A stretch of 64,000 nt of DNA from an uncultured Methanomethylovorans sp. (GCF_963678545.1 NZ_OY782870.1:1364001-1428000); one strand, 5' to 3'; shown: positions 34,647-44,306, numbered from the stretch's first letter. Notes: generated by a model not told the origin, from the sequence alone. A program made the numbers and translations.

Positions 34647-36239
34647 TCATTTGATATTCTCAAAGCATTTTTCCAGATGTTCACTGGCTATTGGCTGTGT
34701 GAATAGGCTTACCACAATACCTATCAGTATAGCAATAGGTGTGGCTATCAATATCGGGTCTACTACTGTCCACGTGCCTGTAAGCAAAGTTGCCTTACCA
34801 AAAAGTGCCTGACTTATACCAAGTGGAGCTGCTTCTTTTGCATGTACCAATGCAAGCCATGCCAGACTACTAATACTGCCTATCACCATACTGGCAATAG
34901 CTCCTTCTTTTGTCATCCGTTTCCAGAAAAGAGCTCCAATGTACATGGGCAGGAAAGCTGCAGCACATAATCCAAAGAATATCGATGTGGCAGGGGCTAT
35001 AATGCTAGGTGGCAGAGTGTATGCCAAAACTACGCTAACAAGTATAGTGAAAGCTATGCCTATCTTTGTCACATTTGTTGTATGACTTATCTCTCCTTTC
35101 TTTAAGAACTGCCTGTACAGATCATGTCCTATAGCAGTACCCATTGTGTGGTACTGTGAACTTAATGTAGACATGGCAGCAGCCAATAGTACAAGCATGA
35201 ATAAGACAACAAATATCTCTGGCATTGCCATGTTTATGTATTCCGGAATTATTAGGTCGACATTACCGCCAGCAGCTGTAAGTGCTATTACTCCCTTTTC
35301 CCTGAAGAAATATACATTAGAAAGAGCACCAACAACAAAAGCAACGCCTGTCATCATGACGATGAATGGTCCTCCTACAAGTAATGCCCTGTACAAAGAT
35401 CGGTCATTTTTAACTGTCATGAACCTTACGACCAGCTGCGGCTGTGCTAGTACTCCTATACCTACTCCCAGGACAAGTGTAGACACAACTGTCCACCATA
35501 TAGGTGATCCACTGCTGGGCATTGCAGTCCACCCCACCTGTCCTCCTTTTGCGAGGGCTTCAGGGACCAGATATGCCATGTTTGTAAGAGCCTGATGGGC
35601 TTCGGTTATACCTCCTAATTTTGTGTATGTCAGAATGAGCAAAGTTGTCATACCAATGAACATGAGCACTCCTTGGAATGCATCTGTGTACATGACAGCT
35701 ATGATTCCTCCCGTTATAACATAAGCTGCAGTTATTACAGTGAGGATCAGAAGAGCGCTATTGTAATTTATGCCCAGTGTGGTTTCAACAAATCGTGCTC
35801 CTCCTATCAACACTATGCCGGTGTATAAAGGCATGAAGATGCCTATAATCAGACCAGCATAACCTTGAATGAATCTTGAATCGAAACGTCTTCCTAGTAA
35901 TTCAGGGAATGTAACAGCTCGCAGGTTCTTTCCCATTTGGCGGGTCCTTGGGCCAAATAAGGCAAAAGCGATGAATATTCCCACCACCACGTTCATGACT
36001 GCAAGCCAGAGTAGTCCCATGCCCATAGCTCCGGCCGCACCCCCAAAACCCACTATTGCCGATGTGCTGATGAAAGTTGCACCGTATGAAAGTGCAAGAA
36101 TGTAAGGATTTGCCTTGCGGCCTGCAACCATGAAGTCATCAACAGCTTTGGTGTTTTTGTAACCCAACCATCCAAGGTAGAAGATGATCATTAAGTATAC
36201 TAATACTGCTATTCCAAGCAAAGGAGTACTCACAGCCAT
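34647..36239 (-). CDS. Sodium:solute symporter (SSS family)
   Basis: 530 aa, about 13 membrane helices, with SSS features: DFMVAGRKANPYILALSYGA near the start, TGGIIAVMYTDAFQGVLMF, and AAAMSTLSSQYHTMGTAI in the middle. Its ATG overlaps the stop of the 40-aa gene (TAATG). It is closely related to the symporter at 36533-38116; the pair arose by tandem duplication of a two-gene operon. Substrate is unknown; acetate, amino acids or betaine are possible. Confidence 0.9.
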   Translation of the reverse strand: MAVSTPLLGIAVLVYLMIIFYLGWLGYKNTKAVDDFMVAGRKANPYILALSYGATFISTSAIVGFGGAAGAMGMGLLWLAVMNVVVGIFIAFALFGPRTRQMGKNLRAVTFPELLGRRFDSRFIQGYAGLIIGIFMPLYTGIVLIGGARFVETTLGINYNSALLILTVITAAYVITGGIIAVMYTDAFQGVLMFIGMTTLLILTYTKLGGITEAHQALTNMAYLVPEALAKGGQVGWTAMPSSGSPIWWTVVSTLVLGVGIGVLAQPQLVVRFMTVKNDRSLYRALLVGGPFIVMMTGVAFVVGALSNVYFFREKGVIALTAAGGNVDLIIPEYINMAMPEIFVVLFMLVLLAAAMSTLSSQYHTMGTAIGHDLYRQFLKKGEISHTTNVTKIGIAFTILVSVVLAYTLPPSIIAPATSIFFGLCAAAFLPMYIGALFWKRMTKEGAIASMVIGSISSLAWLALVHAKEAAPLGISQALFGKATLLTGTWTVVDPILIATPIAILIGIVVSLFTQPIASEHLEKCFENIK

Positions 36240-36361
36240 TAATTCTCCTCCTCAGGGTCTTTCTCGTTCCAATGTATCAGGCCATATGTAATGCAACCAA
36301 GTGCACCACCTATGCAGAGCAAGTATGCCATCCATATTTGCGGGTCATCTATTCCAAACAT
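36239..36361 (-). CDS. Symporter small accessory protein (40 aa)
   Basis: MFGIDDPQIWMAYLLCIGGA and so on: one membrane helix, then HWNEKDPEEEN. AAGGAGA precedes ATG 36361; the longer upstream frame is not needed. It overlaps the symporter start by one base, so translation is coupled. A paralogue precedes the second symporter, showing the pair is a functional unit. Confidence 0.85.
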   Translation of the reverse strand: MFGIDDPQIWMAYLLCIGGALGCITYGLIHWNEKDPEEEN

Positions 36362-36532
36362 TTGTCTCTTTGTCTCCTTATATTGGTTAATCGTGCTAAA
36401 AGGTACCATGTCACGCGTTAGCACGGATTATTCATTAACCTTTCGATTTATAATTAGCCAAAAAAGCACAAATGAATTCGAATAGGTTACACTTTAGTGC
36501 TCAAAAAAGGATATTTAAGAGGATAATTCCTC

Positions 36533-38116
36533 TTATTTACCAAAGCACTTGTCGATGTGTTCTTTAGACGCTGGTTTTGTGAGAAGGCTAACAACTATAG
36601 CAACGAGCATTGAAAGTGGTGTAGCTACAAGTATGGGGTCAACCAATGTCCATGTACCTGTAAGCAGTGTTGCCTGGCCGAAGATAGCTTGGCTTATTCC
36701 CAGTGCAGTTGCTTCCTTCGCATGCACAAATGTAAGCCAGAAAAGGCTACTAAAGCTACCTACCAGGAGACTTGCAATAGCTCCTTCTTTTGTCATGCGT
36801 TTCCAGAATATGGCTCCAATATACATAGGTAAGAAGGCAGCAGCTGTTAAACCAAAGAAAATGGCTGTTGCTCTTGCAATAATACCTGTAGGCAGAATGT
36901 ATGCAAGAATGACACTTATTATTATAGTAATTACAATACCTAATTTTGTAATGCTTACTGTATGTCCTATCTTTCCACGCATAATGTATTCCCTGTAGAG
37001 GTCATGGCCTATGGCAGTACCCATGTTATGGAACTGTGAACTGAGAGTTGACATGGCGGCTGCAAGAAGGGTGAGCATGAAGAATACAACGAATAGGTCA
37101 GGCATTGCGCTGTTGATGTACTCAGGCATGATTTTGTCAATGTTCCCACCAGCTACATCAAGTGCTAACATACCCTTGGTGTTGAAGAAATACACATTGG
37201 AAAGAGCTCCAACCACGTAGGCGACCCCTACCATCATGAAGATAAAAGGTCCACCGGATAATACTGCCCTTTTCAGTGAAGTCGTGTTCTTTACAGTCAT
37301 AAATCTTACAGCTAGCTGGGGTTGGGCAAGCGTTCCGATTCCCACTCCAAGGATGATGGTGGAAACAAGGGTCCACCATATAGGGGAGCCAAATGTAGGC
37401 ATGGAAGTCCAGCCGTTGTGTCCTTGCTGTGCCATGGTTTCAGGTACTAAATATGCAAGATTGGTGAGTGCCTGATGTGCTTCGACTATACCTCCAAGTT
37501 TAGAGTAGGTGAGCACCATGAGAATTGCCATGCCTACAAACATAAGAACTCCCTGCATTGCATCTGTATACATCACAGCTAGGAGTCCACCTGTGATCAC
37601 ATAAGCTGCGGTTATAATTGTAAGTATAAGTACAGAAGTATTATAATCGATGCCAAGGGCTGTTTCCATGAATCGGGCTCCACCTATAAGCACGCCGCTT
37701 GTATAAATAGGCATAAATATGGCTATTAAAAGGCCTGAAAAGCCTTGGATAAAGCGGGATTGGAACCTTTTGCCTATGAGTTCAGGAAACGTGACTGCTT
37801 TTAGATTTACTCCCATTCTTCTTGTCCTTGAGCCGAATACAACGAATGCAATGAATATTCCAACAAAGATATTCAGGAATACGAGCCACAATATTCCCAT
37901 TCCGAAGGCACCGGCATATCCTCCAAAACCAATTATGGCTGAAGTGCTTATAAAAGCAGCTCCATAAGACAGTGCCAGCACAAAAGGATTTACCTTTCTT
38001 CCTCCCACCATAAAATCATCGGTACTCTTAGTATGTTTATAGCCCATCCATCCGCAATAGAAGGTAAGCATAAGGTAAATGAGTACAGCAATTCCAAGGA
38101 CCATAGTACTTGCCAT
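36533..38116 (-). CDS. Sodium:solute symporter (SSS family)
   Basis: 527 aa from ATG 38116 (MASTMVLGIAVLIYL) after GGAGG; a longer frame upstream overlaps the accessory gene and is rejected. Same topology and motifs as the neighbouring symporter (DFMVGGRKVNPFVLALSYGA, AAAMSTLSSQFHNMGTAI). The two differ mainly in loops and the N-terminus. Coupled to its own 40-aa partner. Confidence 0.9.
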   Translation of the reverse strand: MASTMVLGIAVLIYLMLTFYCGWMGYKHTKSTDDFMVGGRKVNPFVLALSYGAAFISTSAIIGFGGYAGAFGMGILWLVFLNIFVGIFIAFVVFGSRTRRMGVNLKAVTFPELIGKRFQSRFIQGFSGLLIAIFMPIYTSGVLIGGARFMETALGIDYNTSVLILTIITAAYVITGGLLAVMYTDAMQGVLMFVGMAILMVLTYSKLGGIVEAHQALTNLAYLVPETMAQQGHNGWTSMPTFGSPIWWTLVSTIILGVGIGTLAQPQLAVRFMTVKNTTSLKRAVLSGGPFIFMMVGVAYVVGALSNVYFFNTKGMLALDVAGGNIDKIMPEYINSAMPDLFVVFFMLTLLAAAMSTLSSQFHNMGTAIGHDLYREYIMRGKIGHTVSITKLGIVITIIISVILAYILPTGIIARATAIFFGLTAAAFLPMYIGAIFWKRMTKEGAIASLLVGSFSSLFWLTFVHAKEATALGISQAIFGQATLLTGTWTLVDPILVATPLSMLVAIVVSLLTKPASKEHIDKCFGK

Positions 38117-38238
38117 TAGCTTTCCTCCAGAGGGTCTTTGTCGTTCCAGTGCATCAATCCGTATATTATGCAGCCCAGGGCACTTCCTATACTGAGCAAA
38201 TATGCTATCCATATCTGTGGATCATCGATTCCAAGCAT
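38116..38238 (-). CDS. Symporter small accessory protein (40 aa)
   Basis: MLGIDDPQIWIAYLLSIGSA, then a membrane helix and HWNDKDPLEES. GGAGA lies 7 nt before ATG 38238. The stop overlaps the symporter ATG (TAATG). About 75% identical to the paralogue at 36239-36361. Confidence 0.85.
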   Translation of the reverse strand: MLGIDDPQIWIAYLLSIGSALGCIIYGLMHWNDKDPLEES

Positions 38239-38420
38239 TTCCATATCTCCATTAATTGTAGTGCCATTTGTTAGCATGGCTCATTCTTTAACCTTTCGAA
38301 GATTATCGGAACCCTTTCGGTGTATAGTTGTTATAATGGAATCAATGAAATAAGATTAAGTATTACAAAAAGATTAGTTTTTAATACTATAAATTCGTAA
38401 AGGAAAAGTGCAACAGCCTA
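38239..38420 (-). promoter_or_regulatory. Promoter region of the second symporter operon
   Basis: On the minus strand a TATA-like TTTATAGTATTAAAA (about 38380-38394) lies some 145 bp before the accessory-gene ATG. No gene is seen. Confidence 0.4.
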
Positions 38421-38463
38421 GCCTGGGAGTACAGGCTTTTCATCGTTGGGGTGTTTTCACCCC
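38421..38463 (-). terminator. Two adjacent hairpins between methyltransferase and symporter genes
   Basis: GCCTG-ggagta-CAGGC (38421-38436, with a T-run on the + side) and GGGGTG-tttt-CACCCC (38448-38463). They follow the methyltransferase stop on the minus strand and probably end its transcript. Confidence 0.5.
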
Positions 38464-38483
38464 CCTCCTATTCTTTTTATTTA

Positions 38484-39353
38484 TTATTTAAGACCTGCAC
38501 GGAGGTACGACACTTTGTCTTTTTCCCAGACTTCTACTTTATAGCCTGCTTCAAGAAAGAGCACTTTCCAATCTTCGGGATATCTCTGTACATCATGGAA
38601 GTGGTCAATGGGCTCCACTGCAAAGAGTTCGCCAGCGGGTTTCAAAACCCTTCTTATATCTTTCAGTGCTCTGGGTATATCATCAAGATGATGCAGCATA
38701 AAGAAGCATGTGACTGCATCAAAGTACCCTTCTTCAAATGGAAGTTCATATGCGCTTGCTGCAACGAATTTTGCATTGACCACATCTTCAACTCTTGCAT
38801 TAAACTTGCATTGCTCTATGACACTATCAAGCAGGTCGATACCATGTAACAAAGAATCTTGTTTCTCACGTGCTATCTTTATTGTAAGGGTGCCTAGGCC
38901 ACAGCCGACATCAAGTATATTCTTTCCATGAAGCTGTGGAAGAATGTCATTGAAAGCCTTCATTTTTCTGGATTCCATGTTGCTTTGAGGAAATCGTGCC
39001 TCTTCAATAAGGTCAAAGGATGTATAAGGTAAAATTGCATATATTGAGGCGTTATTTTCAGCCATTAGTCCTCTTACATAATGCACGCCACCCTCCTTGC
39101 GGATGTAACTGACAACAGATGCTCCCATCCCTGCAGAGAATCTCCTGTTCAGTTCTTCTCTGCTTTGAGGAAACTTTATTTTCAGAGGGTCGTGGATTAT
39201 TATGTAATGCGAGTGTTCCTCTTTGAAAAATACGTCTTCAGCACCCGTGACCTCAATACTGCTTATTGCCTGTCTCCAGAGGGGCAATATCTCCATGTTC
39301 TCTTCTGAAGCATGGTTGTGAACTTTCCCTATAGATAATAGATTCATGAACAA
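38484..39353 (-). CDS. SAM-dependent methyltransferase (class I)
   Basis: Up to 289 aa. Residues 145-245 hold the class I core: ILDVGCGLGTLT (motif I), GIDLLDSVIEQC, then FDAVTCFFMLHHLDDIPRAL and RVLKPAGELFAVEP. The N-terminal 130 residues form an extra domain. The true start may be ATG 39296 (MEILPLWRQAIS), which has GAAGAG upstream; the first ATG at 39353 has none. Substrate is unknown; the UbiE-like core suits a small molecule. Confidence 0.85.
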   Translation of the reverse strand: MFMNLLSIGKVHNHASEENMEILPLWRQAISSIEVTGAEDVFFKEEHSHYIIIHDPLKIKFPQSREELNRRFSAGMGASVVSYIRKEGGVHYVRGLMAENNASIYAILPYTSFDLIEEARFPQSNMESRKMKAFNDILPQLHGKNILDVGCGLGTLTIKIAREKQDSLLHGIDLLDSVIEQCKFNARVEDVVNAKFVAASAYELPFEEGYFDAVTCFFMLHHLDDIPRALKDIRRVLKPAGELFAVEPIDHFHDVQRYPEDWKVLFLEAGYKVEVWEKDKVSYLRAGLK

Positions 39354-39427
39354 TGAATCTCTGTTTTCCGATAAAAAGGTGATACTTCAAAGGGAAGGAG
39401 GATGCTGTGGTGAATCTCATAATCGGT

Positions 39428-39437
39428 AATTATAAAA
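39428..39437 (+). promoter_or_regulatory. TATA box of the DHFR-like gene
   Basis: AATTATAAAAG lies about 40 bp upstream of ATG 39474 in the divergent region. Confidence 0.4.
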
Positions 39438-39473
39438 GATCAAGCACTTTAATATTTTAGGGGAGGAAGCATT

Positions 39474-40070
39474 ATGAGAAAAATAATTGTTCTATCCTTT
39501 ATAACACTTGACTGTGTTATGCAGGCTCCGGGCGGGCCTGAGGAAGATACCTCGGGAGGTTTCAAATATGGCGGCTGGACAGTTCCTTACTTTGATGACT
39601 TTCTTGGTACGGTAATGGCTGAGCAAATGAGGGGGCCATTTGATCTTCTGCTTGGCAGAAAAACGTATGAAATATTTGCGGGATACTGGCCGAACCATAA
39701 TGAAGAGGGGGAATCACTCAATAAAGCAAAGAAGTATGTAGTATCTCATTCTCCGAGGCAACTTGAGTGGAGTAATTCAATTCTACTGAATGACAATGTT
39801 GTAGAGGAAATAAAAAAACTTAAGGCACAAGAAGGTCCGCAATTGCAGGTTCATGGTAGCGGTAAACTCATTCAAACGCTATTGGAAGACGATCTTGTTG
39901 ACGAGCTCTGGCTCAAAATATTCCCTATTGCACTTGGAACAGGCAAGCGCTTGTTTGCCGAAGGCACTATTCCTGCTGCTTTTACTTTGCACGACCTGAA
40001 AAACTCACCGAAAGGAGTGATCATAGCTTCCTACAAACGTGCAGGAGAAGTTAAAACAGGTTCTTTTTGA
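39474..40070 (+). CDS. Dihydrofolate-reductase-like (RibD C-terminal) protein
   Basis: 198 aa, with GGGGAGGA before the ATG. Typical of the stand-alone RibD_C/YwjB group: opening IIVLSFITLDCVMQAPGG, LLLGRKTYEIFAGYWP, QVHGSGKLIQTLL and DELWLKIFPIALGTGKRLF. It probably binds NADPH and reduces a small molecule. The true substrate is unknown. Confidence 0.88.
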   Translation: MRKIIVLSFITLDCVMQAPGGPEEDTSGGFKYGGWTVPYFDDFLGTVMAEQMRGPFDLLLGRKTYEIFAGYWPNHNEEGESLNKAKKYVVSHSPRQLEWSNSILLNDNVVEEIKKLKAQEGPQLQVHGSGKLIQTLLEDDLVDELWLKIFPIALGTGKRLFAEGTIPAAFTLHDLKNSPKGVIIASYKRAGEVKTGSF

Positions 40071-40486
40071 GAAAAAGGCAAAGAAGACATGGAGGTAGGT
40101 CTGTAGAATATCTATTGAAATCAGTATTTCAGGTTTGAATACCAATGATATGACGGGAACATTTTTGGAAAATCTAAAATCACTTTATTCTTTTCCCAAG
40201 ATACCCAATATAAGCAACTTCCCGGGCCTTGTGGTGGGCTTACCAAGGATGGACATAGCCCCGCTTTAGAGTACACAGCTACAAGGATATCATCAAACAA
40301 GAGGGGAAGGAAGGCTAATACATATTGGAAATATGGCAGGCTAACAAATTATTTTTGAGATATTGCAGAGGTAATAGGCTTTGAGATACCAAAGATGAGA
40401 TTTTAATTAGTCTCACCTTTTGGCCTCCCCCATTTAGTATGGAATATTCCCTTTTTCCCTTGAATATAATCATTATAGCTCACTAA
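40071..40486. other. Intergenic region with possible decayed coding remnant
   Basis: About 415 bp at the edge of the accessory island. It holds the palindrome TGAAAT-cagt-ATTTCA (40116-40131), also seen at 22763-22778. A short + frame from ATG 40150 is cut by TAG at 40267 and resumes to 40344. No family was recognised. Confidence 0.4.
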
Positions 40487-41070
40487 TCACATCTCTATTT
40501 CGTTACCAACAGGAAAACCAATTATGCACGGAGTGTCTTTATCCATCATTTCAATGTAAATCTCTGCAATATTATCAAGTATTTTAAGTGTATTCTCAAA
40601 GAATATATCCGTGGATTTAATTATACTCTTCATAATCCTAAAATCAACTTTTCATTATCTTCATTTTCATCATTAATATTGATATTATGTTGATTTCTCT
40701 CTGACATATTGTAGTTAAAGTATTGTGGAACTATAGTATTATCATCTAATCGGTTAAACACGGCTATCCCTGTTAAAAAGTGATTTACGTTATCCCTAAT
40801 GGTATTTACTTGATTGTACCATTCAATTTCCTCTAAAATTAATTTGTCATATTTAGGATTAAGTGATAACTTACCATTTTTGATTTTATTTGTTTGTTTA
40901 GTATACTTTGGTGGAATGTCATGTGATTCTTCGAACATAAACAGATTTATTCGTGCAACATTTTCCATTATTGAATATATTTCATTCAAAAAAGCTTCGT
41001 AATAAATATTCAATTCTAGGCTCTGTAGAGAACATAAAAATAGAGGGTCCTTTGGCTCTGTAGAAACCAT
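40487..41070 (-). pseudogene. HEPN-like protein gene, frameshifted and 5' truncated
   Basis: Two frames, 41070-40630 (146 aa) and 40633-40487 (48 aa), meet at ATGA. Restoring one base in the A-run near 40652 fuses them into one helical protein of about 194 aa. The sequence NQVNTIRDNVNHFLTG contains Arg-x4-His, the HEPN RNase-type motif, between long helices (YEAFLNEIYSIMENVARI). The first 20 codons (MVSTEPKDPL) come from IS-end-like DNA, so the native start is lost. It could be a HEPN toxin or nucleic-acid-binding protein; the two separate frames might instead be a true overlapping pair. Confidence 0.5.
41019..41066 (+). mobile_element. Two IS-end relics
   Basis: GGCTCTGTAGAGA (41019-41031) and GGCTCTGTAGAAA (41054-41066) lie 35 bp apart in the same orientation. 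Both match the terminal repeat of the ISH1-like elements at 46748 and 50576, but the IS interior is missing. Confidence 0.6.
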
Positions 41071-41076
41071 AATGTT

Positions 41077-41774
41077 TTAAAAACCTGGAAAAAGCTTCCA
41101 TGTTCCATTTTTATATTCTTCATACTCAGTGCCAAAAGCTGCTTGCAACACTTTTTCTTCAATACTTATGCGATATTGATATCCGATTAAGCTTATAACA
41201 AATGCTACGAGTGCTCTAAACCAAGTTCCAATTGATAATGTGATTCCTATGAGAGACAGTATACCTCCAGTATAAGAGGGATGTCGGATGTATTTGTAAG
41301 GCCCGTGCTTTACAAGCTTTGCTTTTTCACGAATCTGAACCTGTACAGTAAAATGCTTTCCAAGAACCCAGATTGACCATTCACGGAGCACGATGCCGAC
41401 AATAATCAGAAGAAAACCCCCATACTGCAAATTCCCGCTGAATATCCCTATCCCTAAAATACGGAATCTGAATACAATGAAGAGCAATAACCAAATCATT
41501 GCTATAATTATCAAAAAAGAGCCTTTGTCCTGATTTGCTTTCCGTGAGTTCATCCTGTTAAAAATGGAATTTATTATCTCACTTAAAACCCACAAACAAA
41601 AAGAATCTCAAATGCTAAAGCTGCAAAATGAGAAGGGAACCAGCTATTAGGAAAAATCAAACGCTGTTGCAATGAAAAAAAGGCAAAAATCACTAAAATT
41701 GCAATCATAGACATTACCGACACGTCTTTGAGAAGATTTTTGTTCTGTCTTTTGTCCATATGGATAGTTGGCAC
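41077..41774 (-). CDS. Isoprenylcysteine carboxyl methyltransferase-like membrane protein, frameshifted
   Basis: Two overlapping frames (41774-41583 and 41595-41077) join by restoring one base near 41590, giving about 230 aa, normal for the family. It has about five membrane helices and the SAM-binding motif GPYKYIRHPSYTGGIL, followed by GTEYEEYKNGTWKLFPGF. The N-terminal frame supplies LIFPNSWFPSH and the first two helices. Archaeal and bacterial members methylate unknown thiols or lipids. Confidence 0.75.
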
Positions 41775-42027
41775 TAATTATTTTTAAGTATTCTTATATA
41801 AAGTTCCGTACAAAAGTTATCAATATCTACAGCCAGAAATGCCCATATTCTAACAACACCAAAACAAACCTTAAAAAACTTAAATTATTTTGCCACTTGG
41901 AAATCGAGGATTTCTACAGGGCCGTTTTTTTGAAGAATCAATAACCATTAAATATAATAAATTATATATAATTATTTAGAGAACAAATTACTCAGTTGTT
42001 GAACACCATATTTTAAGAGGATAAAAG

Positions 42028-42426
42028 ATGAAAATAAGAGTAGTCAGTTCCAAAGACGAGATAGACATATTAAACCCAAATGAAAAGATAGTTCATTTTG
42101 CATTCAGACCATCAAACCAAAACATTTTCTCACTTGTAATAAGGTGTCCACAGGTTAAAGCACTGCATATACCAGGTTCTTATTTGAAATCAATATCTGA
42201 ATCTACAAGAATGTACCTTAAAATGCAGAACATCGAACTTCTTGAGGGCGACGTATGGGGACACCGTAAGGACATTAATGAATATTATGAAATACCTCAG
42301 GAGTTGTTTGACCACCTTAGACAATTGCGCACAGATAAGATGCCAGAACAGGCCATCCTTGAAAAGCTGACAAGGGAAACACGACTCGGTCCAGATTTAA
42401 TTGCATTCATTGTTAAGAATAACTAA
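42028..42426 (+). CDS. DUF1699-family protein
   Basis: 132 aa, with GAGG about 10 nt before the ATG. MKIRVVSSKDEIDILNPNEK, then LEGDVWGHRKDINEYYEIP and a C-terminal helix are features I recognise from the methanogen DUF1699 family. Cytosolic, unknown function. It is one of the few intact conserved genes in the accessory island. Confidence 0.8.
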   Translation: MKIRVVSSKDEIDILNPNEKIVHFAFRPSNQNIFSLVIRCPQVKALHIPGSYLKSISESTRMYLKMQNIELLEGDVWGHRKDINEYYEIPQELFDHLRQLRTDKMPEQAILEKLTRETRLGPDLIAFIVKNN

Positions 42427-42524
42427 TTCTACAATGTCGTGATCGAGTCTGCATGTGCAACTCCCTACTTGGCGGGATAGTCAAGAGGATCAAAGTAGAT
42501 CCTCATTTGATATCTCTAATGCAA

Positions 42525-43171
42525 TCACAATGAAGGAGATGTTAGATTATTCTGTGTATCCAATATTTCAATCAATACTTCATTGGATTTGACTTCTCCT
42601 CTCCAGTAAGGTTTTGAGATCATTTCATCGCTACCAGTATGGTAAACGGCACTAAGCATGTATTCACCTGGATTAAGAACCCAGCAATGGGAATTAAAGG
42701 TCTCATTTAGCGACTCTCCTGATTTAAGTTCTACAAGAGATTCGTCGGTAAGAGGAGTTCTTGCAATAACACCACATCTATAATATTTGGCAAAGCTATT
42801 GTCTACTAACGATCTAAAGAAATATCATAGCTTACCTGTTCATACATTATCCATGTATTCAAAGAATTGTTTCCGACATTTGTTAGTGTAAGATAAATAT
42901 TGAATGTTTCTTCCTTCTTTAACTCGGTTTTTTCTGGTATAACTGTTAATTGTAAATCGCCATACTGGACTTTGCTCTCAGGATTAACATTATCTTCAAT
43001 TTTTTCAAACGCGTTTTCTGAGCTCGTACTAGTAAGTAAAGAAGATTTATTCTCCGAGTGATTTTCAATATTTTGACTTGATTCGTTCTCATTGATTGTT
43101 TCAGCACATCCTGCAGTGAATATTGCAAGAATAACTAAAAGGTATATTAATAAAGAACTCTGAACTCTCAT
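42525..43171 (-). CDS. Lipoprotein with Ig-like domain, frameshifted
   Basis: The first frame (43171-42806) encodes a lipobox signal (LLVILAIFTAGC, Cys 22), a Ser/Asn/Glu-rich linker and β-strands ending YEQVSYDISLDR. The second frame continues with NSFAKYYRCGVIARTPL, then SHCWVLNPGEYMLSAVYHTG, to a stop at 42525. Adding one base near 42826 joins them into about 215 aa. The C-terminal domain resembles BsuPI/CARDB-like β-sandwiches. A cell-surface lipoprotein of unknown role. Confidence 0.7.
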
Positions 43172-43741
43172 ATTTTATTACCTAATCTCTTTCATCAAAA
43201 ACGAAATAACTATAACAATCAGTATATTGTCTAGAAAATAAATATATCTATAAATAGTATAGTATTAACAGTTAAGTCTAATTTATTCTATGTAATGCCT
43301 CATGCATAACACTGGAAACACATATGCATAGAAAACACCATTAAATTTTTAATTTAATTAGAAGTGTTCAATGAGATATGAAACGAGGTGGAAAAATGAA
43401 GATATAATTTATATCTTATATTCCGCAGATGTCCTGGAATTTTGCCAGTTATGTGAATTGCAGTTATTTGTCAAACATTAGTACTATTACTCAATATAGT
43501 AATAACATATATTATTATAAGTATTAGATTTTATATGCACAAATTTCTGAAAAGAGAAAATACCTGCTTTTTTTCTTGACATCTGCGGAAAGGCAGATTC
43601 ATCTCTTTCATGCCTTTGAAATGAAATTATGTACCTTGTTGTTTTAACCTAAAACAACAACATTTTCTTTTCTTTCCTGGTGGATCTTGCCGGGATTTAG
43701 CACTGAAAAAGCTAAATATCTTGCTGTTTTATTAAAACAAC
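43172..43741. other. Intergenic region upstream of integrase remnant, with palindromes
   Basis: 570 bp without a gene. It contains ATCTGC/GCAGAT (43581-43598), a perfect 11-bp stem TTGTTGTTTTA-acc-TAAAACAACAA (43636-43660, then T-rich), and TGTTTTA-t-TAAAACA (43725-43739) just before the integrase ATG. The last two share the same core. Confidence 0.5.
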
Positions 43742-44306
43742 ATGTTACAAAAAGAGCCTATCTTAGTTAATGGAACTCGCGTATTAGGACCATTTGAGAG
43801 CGATTTACTAAGAACATCTATTCCTAAGAATTATCTGCAAACTATATATGATGTGTGCCTGTGGTCCGGAATGAGATATGTAGAGGTTCAAAGATTCTAT
43901 GATCACCCTGAATGGTGGATGACTTCACGTAAATGCATACACTTACCAGAGGAAGCACAAAAGAAGGTCAAAAGGAAACAACTAGAGAGGTATGTTCATC
44001 CGATACCTGCACAGCTTGAAAGTGTATTGAGTTATTTCCATGATAACCCTAAACCTCCGTCTTTGCAGGCATGGAACCAAAACCTTGAGAGGTGGTCCGT
44101 AAAATCCGGCCTCAACTCCTTGGATAAGTGCAAAAAGTACCCGGAAAAGCATAGAGAGTTGGATGATCTCTGCAGGAGTACCTTTACATGTGGTCTGTTT
44201 GCGCTAGGGACACGACAGCTTAACATCGATGCAGCATTACCAAGGTTTGCCATTCACTGAAGATGAGCAAGGAGAGATCCGCAGGAGATTAGCAGGGTGG
44301 ACTTAG
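43742..44306 (+). pseudogene. Tyrosine recombinase/integrase, decayed
   Basis: The first frame (to about 44110) gives LQTIYDVCLWSGMRYVEVQR, the first catalytic Arg region, then NLERWSVKSG. A +1 shift leads to ISAKSTRKSIESWMISAG, VCLR, a TAG, then GHDSLTSMQHYQGLPFTEDE. This holds the second Arg, the His and the catalytic Tyr of a methanogen phage-type integrase. So it is broken by one frameshift and one amber codon (CAG to TAG would give CLRQGHD). It marks past integration in this island. No tRNA or att site was seen. Confidence 0.8.

Noticed and set aside
36239..36424. Longer 61-aa start for the first symporter accessory gene
   Set aside because: The ribosome site and the 40-aa paralogue both indicate ATG 36361.
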